From Burkholderiales bacterium (GTDB lineage Bacteria; Pseudomonadota; Gammaproteobacteria; Burkholderiales; Burkholderiaceae_C), in assembly GCA_021414305.1 (NCBI GenBank), contig JAIOOS010000006.1:248001-312000 (forward strand): a DNA stretch of 64,000 nt, given 5' to 3'. The position numbers and the translations under genes were made by a program. Below are positions 29,774 through 38,216 of this stretch, in pieces (the stretch's first letter is position 1; the number at the start of each line of letters is the position of its first letter). The notes under the pieces were generated by a model. The model saw only the letters and a list, made by a program, of their open reading frames with translations, was not told the DNA's origin and searched no databases.

Positions 29774-30258
29774 GTCTTTGCTCCCTCTCCCGCCTGCGGG
29801 AGAGGGCCGGGGTGAGGGTGCAGGCGACTGCCGGCCAGCCGCACCTGAATCACTTGCAGGACCGCGTCCGTTTCTGCGAGCACGTCGCGGTTCGAAAAGC
29901 GCAACACGTCGAAGCCATGCTCCTGCAACGCCACGGTCCGGGTCGCATCGCGTCGCAGGCCCTCCTCGTCGTAATGCTGACCCCCGTCCAGCTCGACGAT
30001 GAGCCGGCACTCGATGCAGGCGAAGTCGGCGAAGAACGGCCCGACCGGATGCTGGCGGCGGAACTTGTGGCCTGCGAGACGGCGGTCGCGCAGCTTCGAC
30101 CAGAGGAGGCGCTCCGCGTCGGTGGAGGTGGAGCGCAACTTGCGGGCTCTCTCGCCAACCCTCACCCCGGCCCTCTCCCGCAGGCGGGAGAGGGAGTCGG
30201 ACTCTTTGCTCCCTCTCCCGCTTGCGGGAGAGGGTTGGGGTGAGGGTGAACGCCCCAT
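29770..30258 (-). CDS. DUF559 (Vsr-like) endonuclease-domain protein inside an inverted-repeat element
   Basis: Open frame of 162 residues. The conserved DUF559 domain covers about residues 35-145: [34 protein letters not shown], then [21 protein letters not shown] and [22 protein letters not shown]. This is the PD-(D/E)xK-type nuclease fold related to Vsr mismatch endonuclease, with catalytic candidates Asp in FADFA and Glu/Asp in VELDG. Both ends of the reading frame run through repeat DNA ([11 protein letters not shown] before, [14 protein letters not shown] after). A GTG at 30165, just inside the right repeat, would start the core domain and is an alternative start. The gene is framed by perfect 39-bp inverted repeats and is not part of the pathway. 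Confidence 0.8.
   Translation of the reverse strand: MGRSPSPQPSPASGRGSKESDSLSRLRERAGVRVGERARKLRSTSTDAERLLWSKLRDRRLAGHKFRRQHPVGPFFADFACIECRLIVELDGGQHYDEEGLRRDATRTVALQEHGFDVLRFSNRDVLAETDAVLQVIQVRLAGSRLHPHPGPLPQAGEGAKT
29781..30196. mobile_element. 416-bp element: 39-bp perfect inverted repeats around a DUF559 gene
   Basis: Bases 29781-29819 (starting CTCCCTCTCCCGCC) and 30158-30196 are exact reverse complements over 39 bases. Each arm itself contains an inner palindrome (CCCTCTCCCGC..GCGGGAGAGGG). The 338 bases between encode the DUF559 core. It has the same architecture as three shorter repeat pairs in this window whose interiors are only 12-24 bases. A 19-base direct repeat (TCTTTGCTCCCTCTCCCGC) occurs at 29775-29793 and 30203-30221, including six bases outside the repeat, which suggests duplication. 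No transposase is visible. Confidence 0.6.
30209..30247 (+). repeat. Single copy of the 39-bp palindromic repeat
   Basis: Copy of the CCCTCTCCCGCTTGCGGGAGAGGG + TTGGGGTGAGGGT unit, 12 bases beyond the DUF559 element and just upstream of the enoyl-CoA hydratase stop. Same orientation as the left arm of the element. Confidence 0.8.
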
Positions 30259-30259
30259 C

Positions 30260-31129
30260 TCAGTCGCCCTGAAAAACCGGCTTCTGCTTCGCCGCGAACG
30301 CCTCGTACGCGCGGGTGAAGTCCTGGGTCAGCATGCAGAGCGCCTGCGCCTGCGCCTCGGCCTCGATCGCCTGCTCGATCGTCATCGCCCACTCCTGATG
30401 CAGCATCGCCTTGGTGATGCCGTTGGCGAAGGTCGGGCCGGCGACGATGTCCTTCGCCAGCGCCATCGCCTCCTCCTCGAGCTTCTCCGGCAGCACCAGG
30501 CGGTTGAGGAAGCCCCAGCGCTCGGCCTCCTCGCCGCCGAGGGCACGCCCGGTGTAGAGCAGCTCGCTCGCCCGGCCCTGGCCGACGATGCGCGGCAGCA
30601 TCGCGCAGGCGCCCATGTCGCAGCCGGCGAGGCCGACGCGGTTGAAGAGGAACGCGGTCTTCGAGCGCGCGGTGCCCAGGCGCAGGTCGGAGGCCATCGC
30701 CATGATCGCGCCGGCGCCGGCGCAGACGCCGTCGATCGCCGCGATGATGGTCTGCGGGCAGACGCGCATCGCCTTCACCAGGTCGCCGGTCATGCGCGTG
30801 AACATCAGCAGCTCGGGCGCCTTCAGCTTGACCAGCGGGCCGATGATCTCGTGCACGTCGCCGCCCGAGCAGAAGTTGCCGCCCGAGCCGGCGATGACGA
30901 CCGCATGCACGTCGGGCGCATGGCGCATGCGCTCGAACAGGTCGCGCAGCTCGGCGTAGGAGTCGAAGGTGAGCGGGTTCTTGCGCTCGGGACGGGTGAG
31001 CGTGATCCGGCCGACGCCTTCTTCGCTGACGCTCCAGGCGAAGTGCTTCGCCGCGTAGCCGGCAAGCGGGCGGCGGTTGCCGGCCGCGAGGGCGGGATCG
31101 ACCCGCGCTGTCGTGCTTGTCTCGCTCAT
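30260..31129 (-). CDS. Enoyl-CoA hydratase/isomerase family protein
   Basis: Crotonase-fold enzyme of 289 residues. The two oxyanion-hole segments are [13 protein letters not shown] and [20 protein letters not shown]. An extra N-terminal segment of about 35 residues precedes the fold, as in several aromatic-pathway hydratases. The active site should hydrate or isomerise a cyclic/linear enoyl-CoA derived from the aromatic ring. The exact step is not deducible. The ATG overlaps the MarR stop (ATGA), so regulator and hydratase are co-translated. Confidence 0.87.
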   Translation of the reverse strand: MSETSTTARVDPALAAGNRRPLAGYAAKHFAWSVSEEGVGRITLTRPERKNPLTFDSYAELRDLFERMRHAPDVHAVVIAGSGGNFCSGGDVHEIIGPLVKLKAPELLMFTRMTGDLVKAMRVCPQTIIAAIDGVCAGAGAIMAMASDLRLGTARSKTAFLFNRVGLAGCDMGACAMLPRIVGQGRASELLYTGRALGGEEAERWGFLNRLVLPEKLEEEAMALAKDIVAGPTFANGITKAMLHQEWAMTIEQAIEAEAQAQALCMLTQDFTRAYEAFAAKQKPVFQGD

Positions 31130-31665
31130 GTCTTCTTTTCCTCGGGGGAGGGTTCGTTGTTCCGCACCAGGTGCACGCGCAGGCGCCCGAGCTGGCTGTG
31201 GAGCTGCTGCACGGTGGCCGCGTCAAGGCCCGAGAGCAGCTCCAGGATCCAGCTCTCGTGCTCGCGCGCCATGGTCTCGAAGTGGCGCCGGCCCTTGGCG
31301 GTGAGGCGCACGATCCAGGCGCGCCGGTCGCCGGGGCTGTTCTCGCGAACGACCGCGCCGTCCTTCTCGAGGTCGTCGGTCAGGCCGGTGACGTTACCGC
31401 CGGTGACCATGAGGTAGCGCGAGAGGTCGCGCATCTTCAGGCCGTCCTTGTAGCGATAGAGCTGCGCCATGTAGTCGAAGCGGGCGAGCGAGATGTCGAA
31501 GCGCTCGCGGAGGCGCCGCCGGATCTCGGCCTCGATGTGCGTGGTGCAGGCGAGCATGCGCAGCCAGAGCTTGAGGGCAGCGTGGTCGCCGCTGCCGGCA
31601 CGGGCCTCGTGACCGAGCTCGTCGGCGTCTTCGAGCAGGGCGTGCGAGGGGTCGTTCTGCTTCAT
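31126..31665 (-). CDS. MarR-family transcriptional regulator of the aromatic pathway
   Basis: Winged-helix regulator of 179 residues: recognition region [26 protein letters not shown] and wing [20 protein letters not shown]. It sits inside the catabolic operon, as do MarR regulators that sense aryl-CoA thioesters. A 17-bp palindrome in the divergent control region at 34.2-34.3 kb is a likely target. The ribosome site GGGAGG upstream of its ATG is formed by the edge of a palindromic repeat (31677-31715). Confidence 0.88.
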   Translation of the reverse strand: MKQNDPSHALLEDADELGHEARAGSGDHAALKLWLRMLACTTHIEAEIRRRLRERFDISLARFDYMAQLYRYKDGLKMRDLSRYLMVTGGNVTGLTDDLEKDGAVVRENSPGDRRAWIVRLTAKGRRHFETMAREHESWILELLSGLDAATVQQLHSQLGRLRVHLVRNNEPSPEEKKT

Positions 31666-31676
31666 GGCCTGCCTTC

Positions 31677-31772
31677 CTCCCTCTCCCGCTTGCGGGAGAG
31701 GGTTGGGGTGAGGGTGGGCCGTGGTGACCGAAGACCCTCACCCCCGCCCTCTCCCGCACGCGGGAGAGGGAG
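31677..31772. repeat. Inverted pair of 39-bp palindromic repeats
   Basis: Copies at 31677-31715 (forward) and 31734-31772 (reverse), separated by 18 bases. This is the empty version of the DUF559 element, lying between the monooxygenase/reductase and MarR genes. Stable stem-loops are expected on both strands and may protect or attenuate the transcript. Confidence 0.8.
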
Positions 31773-31795
31773 TAAGGCCGCGCATCTGCGCAACG

Positions 31796-34153
31796 TCATA
31801 CGCCGAGCGCCTTGTTCGCCTGCTCGAGGGCGGAGAGGCCCTGCCCCTGCGCGGCCATCTGCCGCTCGCGCTCGAGGTTGCGCTCGAGCTGGGTCTTGGC
31901 CGAGCGGTACTGCTTCGGCCACTCGACCTCGGTGTAGCCGATGCGCGCCGATTCGAGCAGCGTCCACGCCGGGTTGGCGAGGTGCGGCCGGGCGACCGCG
32001 CACAGGTCGGCGCGGCCCGCGGCGATGATGCTGTTGACGTGGTCGGCCTCGGAGATCGCGCCCACCGCCATCGTCGGAATGCCGGCTTCGTTCCTGATGC
32101 GGTCGGCGAACGGCGCCTGGTACATGCGGCCGTACACCGGCTTCTGCAGCTTGCTCACCTGGCCCGAGGAGCAGTCGATCAGGTCGCAGCCCGCGGCCTT
32201 GAAGTGGCGCGCGATCTCCACTGCGTCATCCGGCGTGATGCCGCCTTCCACCCAGTCGTGCGCCGAGATCCGCACCGAGATCGGCAGCTGCTTCGGCCAG
32301 ACCTCGCGCATCGCGTGGAACACCTCGAGCGGGTAGCGCAGGCGATTGGCGAGCGAGCCGCCGTACTCGTCGGTGCGCTGGTTGGTGAGCGGCGAGATGA
32401 ACGAGGAGAGCAGGTAGCCGTGCGCGCAGTGCAGCTCGAGCCAGTCGAAGCCGGCCTCGGCAGCGTAGCGGGTGGAGCGTACGAAGTCGTCGCGCACCCG
32501 GTCCATGTCGGCGCGGGTCATCGCCTCCGACCAGTCGCTGGTGCCGTCGAGGTACTGCTGCGGCGAGGCCGAGATCAGCGGCCAGTTGCCGCTCTCCAGC
32601 GGCAGGTCTTCGCCCTCCCACGGCACCCGGGTCGAGCCCTTGGCGCCGGCGTGGCCGAGCTGCATCGCGATCTTCGCGTCGCTGTTGGCGTGCACGAAGT
32701 CGACGATCCGCTTCCAGGCGTCGCGCTGGGCCGTGTTCCACAGGCCCGGGCAGGCGGGCGTGATGCGCGCGTCGGCCGTGGGGCAGGTCATCTCGGCGAC
32801 GACCATCGCCGCACCGCCCATGGCGCGGGCGCCGAGGTGCACCAGGTGGTAGTCGCCGGGGATGCCGTCGACGGCGGAATACTGTGCCATCGGCGAGACG
32901 ACGATGCGGTTCTTCAGGGTGACGCCGCGCAGCGTGAACGGCGTGAACATCGGCGGAATCGGCCCGTGCGGCGCGACCCGCTGCCGGCCCGCGGCCGCGG
33001 CGATCCAGTCCTCGTAGTTCTCGACGTAGCCCTTGTCGCGCAGGCGCAGGTTCTCGTGGCTGATGCGCTGGCTGCGGGTAAGCAGCGAGTAGGCGAACTG
33101 CTCGGGCGGCAGGTTGACGTAGCGGTCGACGTGCTCGAACCACTCGGTCGAGTTGCGCGCCGCGTTCTGGATCTTCAGCACCTCGATGCTGCGCACTGCC
33201 TCGTAGCTGCGCAGCGCCTCGCCGAGGTCGCCCGGCGACTTGCCGATGCAGCGCGCGAGCTCGATCGAGTCCTCGAGCGCGAGCTTGGTGCCCGAGCCGA
33301 TGGAAAAGTGCGCGGTGTGCGCGGCGTCGCCCATCAGCACGACGGGCGCCCGGCCGTTGTGATGGACCCAGCTCTCGCAGACCACGCGCGGAAAGCGGAT
33401 CCACTGCGCCGAGCCGCGCAGGTGCGAGGCGTTCGACATCAGCCGGTTGCCGTCGAGGTACTTCGCGAACAGCTTCTCGCAGAAGGCGATCGCGTCTTCC
33501 TTCTCCATGCTCTCGAGGCCGGCGGCGCGCCACACGCGCTCGGGCGTCTCGACGATGAAGGTCGAGGTCTGGTCGTCGAAGCGATAGGCGTGGGCCTGGA
33601 ACCAGCCCCACTCGGTTTCCTCGAAGGCGAAGGTGAAGGCCTCGAACAGCTTGTTCGTGCCGAGCCAGACGAAGCGGCAGTCGCGCAGGTCGATGTCGGG
33701 CTTGTAGGTGGCGGCGTGCTTCGCGCGGATGCGGCTGTTGAGGCCGTCGCTGGCGATGATGAGGTCGGCGTCGGGGTACTGGTCGTCGCCCTGCACGTCG
33801 GTCTCGAAGCGCAGCTCGACGCCGAGCGCCTCGCAGCGCGCCTGCAGGATGTTGAGCAGCCGCTTGCGCCCGATGCCGCAGAAGCCGTGGCCGCCCGAGG
33901 TGATCTTCGAGCCGCGGATGTTGACCTCGATGTCGTCCCAGTGGTTGAACGCGCCGAGGATCTGCGCCGCGCTTTCGGGATCGGCCTGCTGCAGGTTGCC
34001 GAGCGTCTGGTCGGAGAAGACGACGCCCCAGCCGAAGGTGTCGTAGGGCTTGTTCCGCTCGACCACGACGACCTCGTGCGAGGGGTCCTGCCGCTTCATC
34101 AGCAGCGCGAAGTACAGGCCGGACGGGCCACCGCCGATGCAGACAATCTTCAC
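31796..34153 (-). CDS. 2-aminobenzoyl-CoA monooxygenase/reductase (salicylyl-CoA 5-hydroxylase-like bifunctional flavoprotein)
   Basis: Two-domain flavoenzyme of 785 residues. Residues 1-385 are a PHBH-type FAD monooxygenase (GGGPSG at 7-12, [10 protein letters not shown] near 134-143, [17 protein letters not shown] at 274-290). Residues 400-770 are an Old Yellow Enzyme-type FMN reductase ([47 protein letters not shown]). This architecture is known for 2-aminobenzoyl-CoA monooxygenase/reductase of Azoarcus, which hydroxylates and then reduces the ring, and for salicylyl-CoA 5-hydroxylase. It is the first gene of the operon that ends with the aryl-CoA ligase. Anthranilate is my preferred substrate, because acyl-CoA dehydrogenase, hydratase and glutaryl-CoA dehydrogenase genes follow and no gentisate dioxygenase is present. 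Confidence 0.88.
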   Translation of the reverse strand: MKIVCIGGGPSGLYFALLMKRQDPSHEVVVVERNKPYDTFGWGVVFSDQTLGNLQQADPESAAQILGAFNHWDDIEVNIRGSKITSGGHGFCGIGRKRLLNILQARCEALGVELRFETDVQGDDQYPDADLIIASDGLNSRIRAKHAATYKPDIDLRDCRFVWLGTNKLFEAFTFAFEETEWGWFQAHAYRFDDQTSTFIVETPERVWRAAGLESMEKEDAIAFCEKLFAKYLDGNRLMSNASHLRGSAQWIRFPRVVCESWVHHNGRAPVVLMGDAAHTAHFSIGSGTKLALEDSIELARCIGKSPGDLGEALRSYEAVRSIEVLKIQNAARNSTEWFEHVDRYVNLPPEQFAYSLLTRSQRISHENLRLRDKGYVENYEDWIAAAAGRQRVAPHGPIPPMFTPFTLRGVTLKNRIVVSPMAQYSAVDGIPGDYHLVHLGARAMGGAAMVVAEMTCPTADARITPACPGLWNTAQRDAWKRIVDFVHANSDAKIAMQLGHAGAKGSTRVPWEGEDLPLESGNWPLISASPQQYLDGTSDWSEAMTRADMDRVRDDFVRSTRYAAEAGFDWLELHCAHGYLLSSFISPLTNQRTDEYGGSLANRLRYPLEVFHAMREVWPKQLPISVRISAHDWVEGGITPDDAVEIARHFKAAGCDLIDCSSGQVSKLQKPVYGRMYQAPFADRIRNEAGIPTMAVGAISEADHVNSIIAAGRADLCAVARPHLANPAWTLLESARIGYTEVEWPKQYRSAKTQLERNLERERQMAAQGQGLSALEQANKALGV

Positions 34154-34183
34154 ATCAGGCCTGAATAGTTGACCAATGAAGTA

Positions 34184-34212
34184 ATCCTACGCCGAAGATC
34201 CGGATTCCGCAA
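34184..34212 (-). promoter_or_regulatory. Candidate promoter of the monooxygenase/reductase operon
   Basis: On the minus strand TTGCGG (34212-34207) and TAGGAT (34189-34184) are spaced 17 bases apart, 31 bases from the start codon at its nearer edge. A GAAGTAA half-site (plus strand 34178-34184) like that in the nearby palindrome overlaps the -10/start region, fitting repression by MarR. Prediction only. Confidence 0.4.
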
Positions 34213-34289
34213 GCCGCGGGCATGGGGCGGCAACGCGCAAGCGAGATGCGGGCCATGCCTTCGGACGCTGCCGCGCGGGCAGCGACCGG

Positions 34290-34306
34290 TTTACTTTAGA
34301 AGTAAA
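34290..34306. promoter_or_regulatory. 17-bp palindrome, probable MarR operator
   Basis: TTTACTT-TAG-AAGTAAA is a perfect AT-rich palindrome in otherwise GC-rich DNA, in the 201-base gap between the divergent minus-strand catabolic operon and the plus-strand operon starting at 34355. Size and symmetry fit a MarR dimer site. The same GAAGTAA core recurs near 34178. A plus-strand promoter TTTACT (34290) -17 bp- TAGCCT (34313-34318) would be covered by it. Confidence 0.5.
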
Positions 34307-34354
34307 GCAGTGTAGCCTGCCCACCATGAGAGAAACCACAACGGAGCCGCGGCG

Positions 34355-35428
34355 ATGAAGATCGCAGTGCTCGGCGGCGGCCACGGCTGCTACGCCGCCG
34401 CCGCCGACCTCGCCGAGGCCGGCCATGAAGTCCGCCTCTGGCGTCGCGACGCGGCGGCGCTCGCGCCGCTGGTCGAGGCCGGCGCCATCGCCCTGGTCGA
34501 CGAGCACGGCCGGCGCGAGGTCGCGTTCAGCCGCGCCACCGCCGACATCGGCGTCGCGCTCGCCGGCGCCGAGCTGATCGTCCTGCCGACGCCGGCGCTC
34601 GCCCAGGCCGACATCGCCCGCGCGATGGCGCCGCACCTCGAGGACGGCCAGGTCGTGTTCCTCGCCCCGGGCACCTTCGGCAGCTTCGTCATGGCGCGCC
34701 TGGTGCGCGAGCACGGCTCGCGCGCCGAGGTCGCCTGGGCCGAGACCGGCACCCTGCCCTACCTCGCGAGAAAGCTCGGCCCGCGCGACGTGCGCATTAC
34801 GATCCGCGCGGTGCGCCTGCCCACCGGCGTCTACCCCGCCCGGCGCAGCGACGCGGCGCTGGCGGTGATCGCCCGCGCCTACCCGGCCGTGCACGCCTGC
34901 GGCGATGCGCTCTCGGGCGCGCTGATGAACGCCGGGCCCGTGATCCATCCGCCGCTGATGGTGATGAACGCGGCGCCGCTGCAGCACTTCGAGCGCTGGG
35001 ACATCCACGCCGAAGGCACCCAGCCGGCGGTGCGCGCCGTGACCGACCGGCTCGACCTGGAGCGCATCGCGGTGCGCGAGGCGCTCGGCTACGGTGCGCC
35101 GCACTACCCGCTTGCCGACCACTACGCCAACGACCGCTGGATGTACGGCGACGCGCACAAGAAGCTCGTCGATTCGGGCGACTGGCGCGAGCACATCGAC
35201 CTGCACACGCACCGCTACGTCACCGAGGACACCGAGCTCGGCCTCGCCTTCCTCGCCTCGGTGGCGCGCTGGTGCGGCGTCGATGCGCCGATCGCCCAGG
35301 GCCTGCTCGCCGTCACCGGCGGCTTTCTCGGCCGCGATCTGCGCCAGGGGCCGCGCACGCTCGAGGCGCTCGGCCTCGCCGGCCTGACCCGCACCGCCCT
35401 GCAGCAGCGCCTGCACGACGGCGAGTAG
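34355..35428 (+). CDS. NAD/NADP octopine/nopaline dehydrogenase family protein
   Basis: Oxidoreductase of 357 residues with an N-terminal Rossmann fold (KIAVLGGGHGCYAAAADLAEAGHEVRLW) and the helical octopine dehydrogenase C-terminal domain (GPVIHPPLMVMNAAPLQ ... ALGYGAPHYPLADHY). Family members reduce imines formed from an amino acid and a 2-oxo acid, or oxidise the reverse. In this cluster it could act on an amino- or keto-bearing ring-opening product. It is the first gene of the plus-strand operon facing the monooxygenase/reductase gene, so both are probably controlled from the shared region. Confidence 0.82.
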   Translation: MKIAVLGGGHGCYAAAADLAEAGHEVRLWRRDAAALAPLVEAGAIALVDEHGRREVAFSRATADIGVALAGAELIVLPTPALAQADIARAMAPHLEDGQVVFLAPGTFGSFVMARLVREHGSRAEVAWAETGTLPYLARKLGPRDVRITIRAVRLPTGVYPARRSDAALAVIARAYPAVHACGDALSGALMNAGPVIHPPLMVMNAAPLQHFERWDIHAEGTQPAVRAVTDRLDLERIAVREALGYGAPHYPLADHYANDRWMYGDAHKKLVDSGDWREHIDLHTHRYVTEDTELGLAFLASVARWCGVDAPIAQGLLAVTGGFLGRDLRQGPRTLEALGLAGLTRTALQQRLHDGE

Positions 35429-35436
35429 CCCCGGGA

Positions 35437-36423
35437 ATGGCGCGCTACGCCGCCTACGGCGCCGGCCGCATGGGCCGCGGCATCGCCATCGCCTTCGCCT
35501 ACGCGGGCCACGCCATCGCCCTGATCGACTCGCGCCGGCGCGAGCCCGCGGCGGCGGCGCGGCTGCGCGACGAGGCGTTCGCCGAGATCCGGCAGAGCCT
35601 CGAGATCCTGGCCCAGCTCGGCGCGATGGACGCCGGCGCGATCGAGGCGATCGCCGGGCGGGTGCAGTGGGTCGACGCCGCCGGCGCGCCGGCCGCCCTG
35701 CTCGCCGCCGACATGATCTTCGAGGGCGTGCCCGAGACGCTCGAGGCCAAGCGCGAGGCGCTCGCCGAGATCGGCCGCCACTGCCGCGCCGAGGCGGTGG
35801 TCACCTCGACCACGAGCAGCATCCTCGTGACCCAGCTCGCGCCGCTGTGCGTGCACCCGGAGCGCTTTCTCAACCTGCACTGGCTGAACCCGGCGTATCT
35901 GATCCCGGTGGTCGAGCTGAGTATGCATCCGGGCACCGGCACGGAAGCGGTGGAACGCACACGAGCGGCGATGACTTCGATCGGCAAGCTGCCCGTGGTC
36001 TGCGGCGTCGCCCCGGGCTACATCGTGCCGCGCCTGCAGGCGCTGGTGATGAACGAGGCGGCGCGGATGATCGAGGAAGGCGTCGCCACCGCCGAGGAGA
36101 TCGACCGGGCGACGCGCTACGGCCTGGGCCTGCGCTTCGCCGCGATCGGCGTCGTCGAGTTCATCGACTTCGGCGGGGCTGACATCCTGCATCACGCCAG
36201 CCGCGAGATGGCGGGCTCGATCGACGCTGCACGCTACGCCGCGCCGCCGGTGATCGGCAGGATGATGGAAGAAGGCCGTCTCGGCCTGAAGACGGGCGAA
36301 GGCTTCTACGACTACCGCGGCCGCGACACCGGCGCCTACCGCCGCGACGTGCTCGGCCGCACCCTCTCCCAGGTGCGCGACGCCGGCCTCTGGCGGCCGC
36401 CGGCCGAAGACACCCTGCCGTGA
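35437..36423 (+). CDS. 3-hydroxyacyl-CoA dehydrogenase
   Basis: NAD-dependent enzyme of 328 residues. The Rossmann motif YGAGRMGRGIAIAFAYAGH is at the very start. The catalytic His lies in FLNLHWLNPAYLIPVVEL, with conserved Ser/Asn neighbours (STTSSI before it). The C-terminal helical domain has KTGEGFYDY. It would oxidise a 3-hydroxyacyl-CoA produced by the hydratase of the divergent operon. The ATG is 8 bases after the octopine-dehydrogenase stop. The stop overlaps the next GTG (GTGA). Confidence 0.9.
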   Translation: MARYAAYGAGRMGRGIAIAFAYAGHAIALIDSRRREPAAAARLRDEAFAEIRQSLEILAQLGAMDAGAIEAIAGRVQWVDAAGAPAALLAADMIFEGVPETLEAKREALAEIGRHCRAEAVVTSTTSSILVTQLAPLCVHPERFLNLHWLNPAYLIPVVELSMHPGTGTEAVERTRAAMTSIGKLPVVCGVAPGYIVPRLQALVMNEAARMIEEGVATAEEIDRATRYGLGLRFAAIGVVEFIDFGGADILHHASREMAGSIDAARYAAPPVIGRMMEEGRLGLKTGEGFYDYRGRDTGAYRRDVLGRTLSQVRDAGLWRPPAEDTLP

Positions 36424-37223
36424 CGACAACGCTGCGCCGCGCCTACGCCGACGTGGCGCACGGCCAGATGCACTACGCGCAATGCGGCCACGGCGCAGAC
36501 GCGACGCCCATCGTCCTGCTGCACCAGACGCCGCGGAGCTGGCGCGAGTACGCCGCGGTGCTGCCGCTGATCGGCGCGCGCCGCCGCGCCATCGCCATCG
36601 ACACCGCCGGCTTCGGTGAATCCGATCCGGTCGCCGCGCCCGGGATCGAGGCGTGGGCCGCGGCCGCGCTGCAACTGCTCGACGCGATCGGCGTGACGCG
36701 CGCCCACGTCGTCGGCCATCACACCGGCGGCGTCGTCGCGGTCGAGATCGCGGCGCGTGCGCCGGAGCGCGTGGCCTCGCTCGTGCTCTCGTCGACGCCG
36801 TACACCAGCGAGGCCTTCCGCCACGCCCGCGCCGGCCAGCCGGCGATCGACGCGGTCGCGCCCAGCGACGACGGCACGCACCTCGCCGCCCTCTGGCAGA
36901 AGCGCCAGCCGTTCTATCCCGCCGGCCGGACCGAGCTGCTGCAGGCCTTCGTCGCCGACGCGCTCAAGGTCGGCGGCGACGTCGAGGCCGGGCATCGCGC
37001 GGTCGCCTCCTACCGGATGGAAGAGCGCATCGGCGCGGTGCGCGCGCCGCTGCTGATCGTCCATGCCAGCGACGATCCGTTCGCCGCGCCGCACCTCGGC
37101 GAGTGGCGCCATCTCTTTCCTGCCGCGCAGGTGGCGACGATCGCCGGCGGCGTGCCTCTGCCCGACCAGTGCGCGCGCGAGTTCGCCGCCGCGGTGCTGG
37201 CCTTCGTCGAGGCGCAAGCGTGA
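36420..37223 (+). CDS. Alpha/beta-hydrolase-fold protein with non-canonical triad
   Basis: Protein of 267 residues with the alpha/beta hydrolase fold (VLLHQTPRSWREY at the oxyanion loop, DTAGFGESD). The nucleophile elbow reads G-H-H-T-G (residues 99-103) with His101 where Ser/Asp/Cys is expected. The late region that normally holds the catalytic His reads IAGGVPLPDQ with Val245. An acid candidate remains (HASDDPF). It may use another mechanism, like cofactor-free members of the fold, or be a binding protein. The GTG start overlaps its upstream neighbour and the stop overlaps its downstream one, so it is firmly in the catabolic operon. A role in ring opening or thioester handling is speculation. 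Confidence 0.8.
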   Translation: MTTTLRRAYADVAHGQMHYAQCGHGADATPIVLLHQTPRSWREYAAVLPLIGARRRAIAIDTAGFGESDPVAAPGIEAWAAAALQLLDAIGVTRAHVVGHHTGGVVAVEIAARAPERVASLVLSSTPYTSEAFRHARAGQPAIDAVAPSDDGTHLAALWQKRQPFYPAGRTELLQAFVADALKVGGDVEAGHRAVASYRMEERIGAVRAPLLIVHASDDPFAAPHLGEWRHLFPAAQVATIAGGVPLPDQCAREFAAAVLAFVEAQA

Positions 37224-38155
37224 AGGCGATACGCATCCACGCCTGGGGCGAGGCACCCCGGCTCGAGGAGCTGCCCGAGCCCGAGCCGAGCCCCGGCCGC
37301 ACGCTGGTGAGGATGGCAGCGACGACCGCGAGCCACCTCGACCGCTCGATCGCCGCCGGCGGCTTCCTGCGCCATCCGCCGCTGCCGTACGTGCCCGGCG
37401 TCGAGGCCGCGGGCACGGTGCTGCAGAGCGAGCGCTTCGCCGTCGGCACGCGCGTCTGGCTGCGCGGCGCCGGCCTCGGCACCGCCGAAGACGGCACCTG
37501 GCGCGAGACGATCAGCGCTCCCGACGCGGCGCTCGGACTCCTGCCCGAAACGATCGCGATGCCGCTCGGCGCGGCGTTCTTCTCGCCGTGCACCGCCGCG
37601 TGGGTCGCCCTGTTCGGCGTCGGCGCGCTGCAGGCCGGCGAGCGCGTGCTCGTCAGCGGCGCGAGCGGCGCGGTCGGCGGGGTCGTGGTGCAGCTCGCGC
37701 GCGCCGCGGGGGCGCGGGTCCTCGTCGCCGGCGGCGACGACGCCGCGGGCGCGAACGACGACGACGCACCCTGCGACCTGCTGATCGACGCCGTCGGCGG
37801 CCTGCCCCTCGTCGCGCTGCTCGCCCGCCTCGTGCCCGGCGGCCGCGCCGTGCTCGTCGGCTACACGGCCGGCCGGCGGGTCGAGCTCGACCTCGCCGAG
37901 CTGATGCAGCGCGACATTCGGCTCCTGCCGCTCAACATGCTGCGCCGCGAAGCCGAGGCGCGCACTGCCGCGCCCGAGCTGCTCGCCCGCCTCGCCGACG
38001 GCCGCTTGTCGCTGCCGCTGCCGCTGCGCACCTTCTCCCTCTCGCAGGCGGCCGAGGCGATGGCCTGGATCGCCGAGCGCGGCCATCGCGGACGGGCGGT
38101 GCTCGTCCCTGATCCGGCTCCCTCTCCCCGCGCCGCGGGGAGAGGGCTGGGGTGA
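37220..38155 (+). CDS. Quinone oxidoreductase-like medium-chain dehydrogenase (zinc-free)
   Basis: MDR-family NADPH oxidoreductase of 311 residues: the N-terminal GroES-like domain (VPGVEAAGTVL), then a nucleotide-binding fold with VLVSGASGAVGGVVVQLARAAGARVLVAG. The structural-zinc cysteine cluster is absent, as in quinone oxidoreductases. It is the last gene of the plus-strand operon. Its final residues (PSPRAAGRGLG) and TGA stop are encoded by a palindromic repeat unit at 38118-38159, so the repeat has replaced the original 3' end. The substrate is likely a cyclic enone or keto-CoA of the pathway. Confidence 0.82.
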   Translation: MKAIRIHAWGEAPRLEELPEPEPSPGRTLVRMAATTASHLDRSIAAGGFLRHPPLPYVPGVEAAGTVLQSERFAVGTRVWLRGAGLGTAEDGTWRETISAPDAALGLLPETIAMPLGAAFFSPCTAAWVALFGVGALQAGERVLVSGASGAVGGVVVQLARAAGARVLVAGGDDAAGANDDDAPCDLLIDAVGGLPLVALLARLVPGGRAVLVGYTAGRRVELDLAELMQRDIRLLPLNMLRREAEARTAAPELLARLADGRLSLPLPLRTFSLSQAAEAMAWIAERGHRGRAVLVPDPAPSPRAAGRGLG

Positions 38156-38210
38156 GGGGTCGCGGGCGAGCACCCTCACCCCGGCCCTCTCCCGCAAGCG
38201 GGAGAGGGAG
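38118..38210. repeat. Inverted pair of palindromic repeats
   Basis: Units at 38118-38159 (variant stem CCCTCTCCCCGC..GCGGGGAGAGGG) and 38172-38210 (reverse), with 12 bases between. They lie between the convergent oxidoreductase and PaaK-like genes, where the hairpins could also end both transcripts. The left unit supplies the last codons and the stop of the oxidoreductase. Confidence 0.8.
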
Positions 38211-38216
38211 GAAGGG

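Noticed and set aside
31721..34168. 815-codon plus-strand frame opposite the monooxygenase/reductase
   Set aside because: Shadow frame; the minus strand encodes an intact two-domain flavoprotein.
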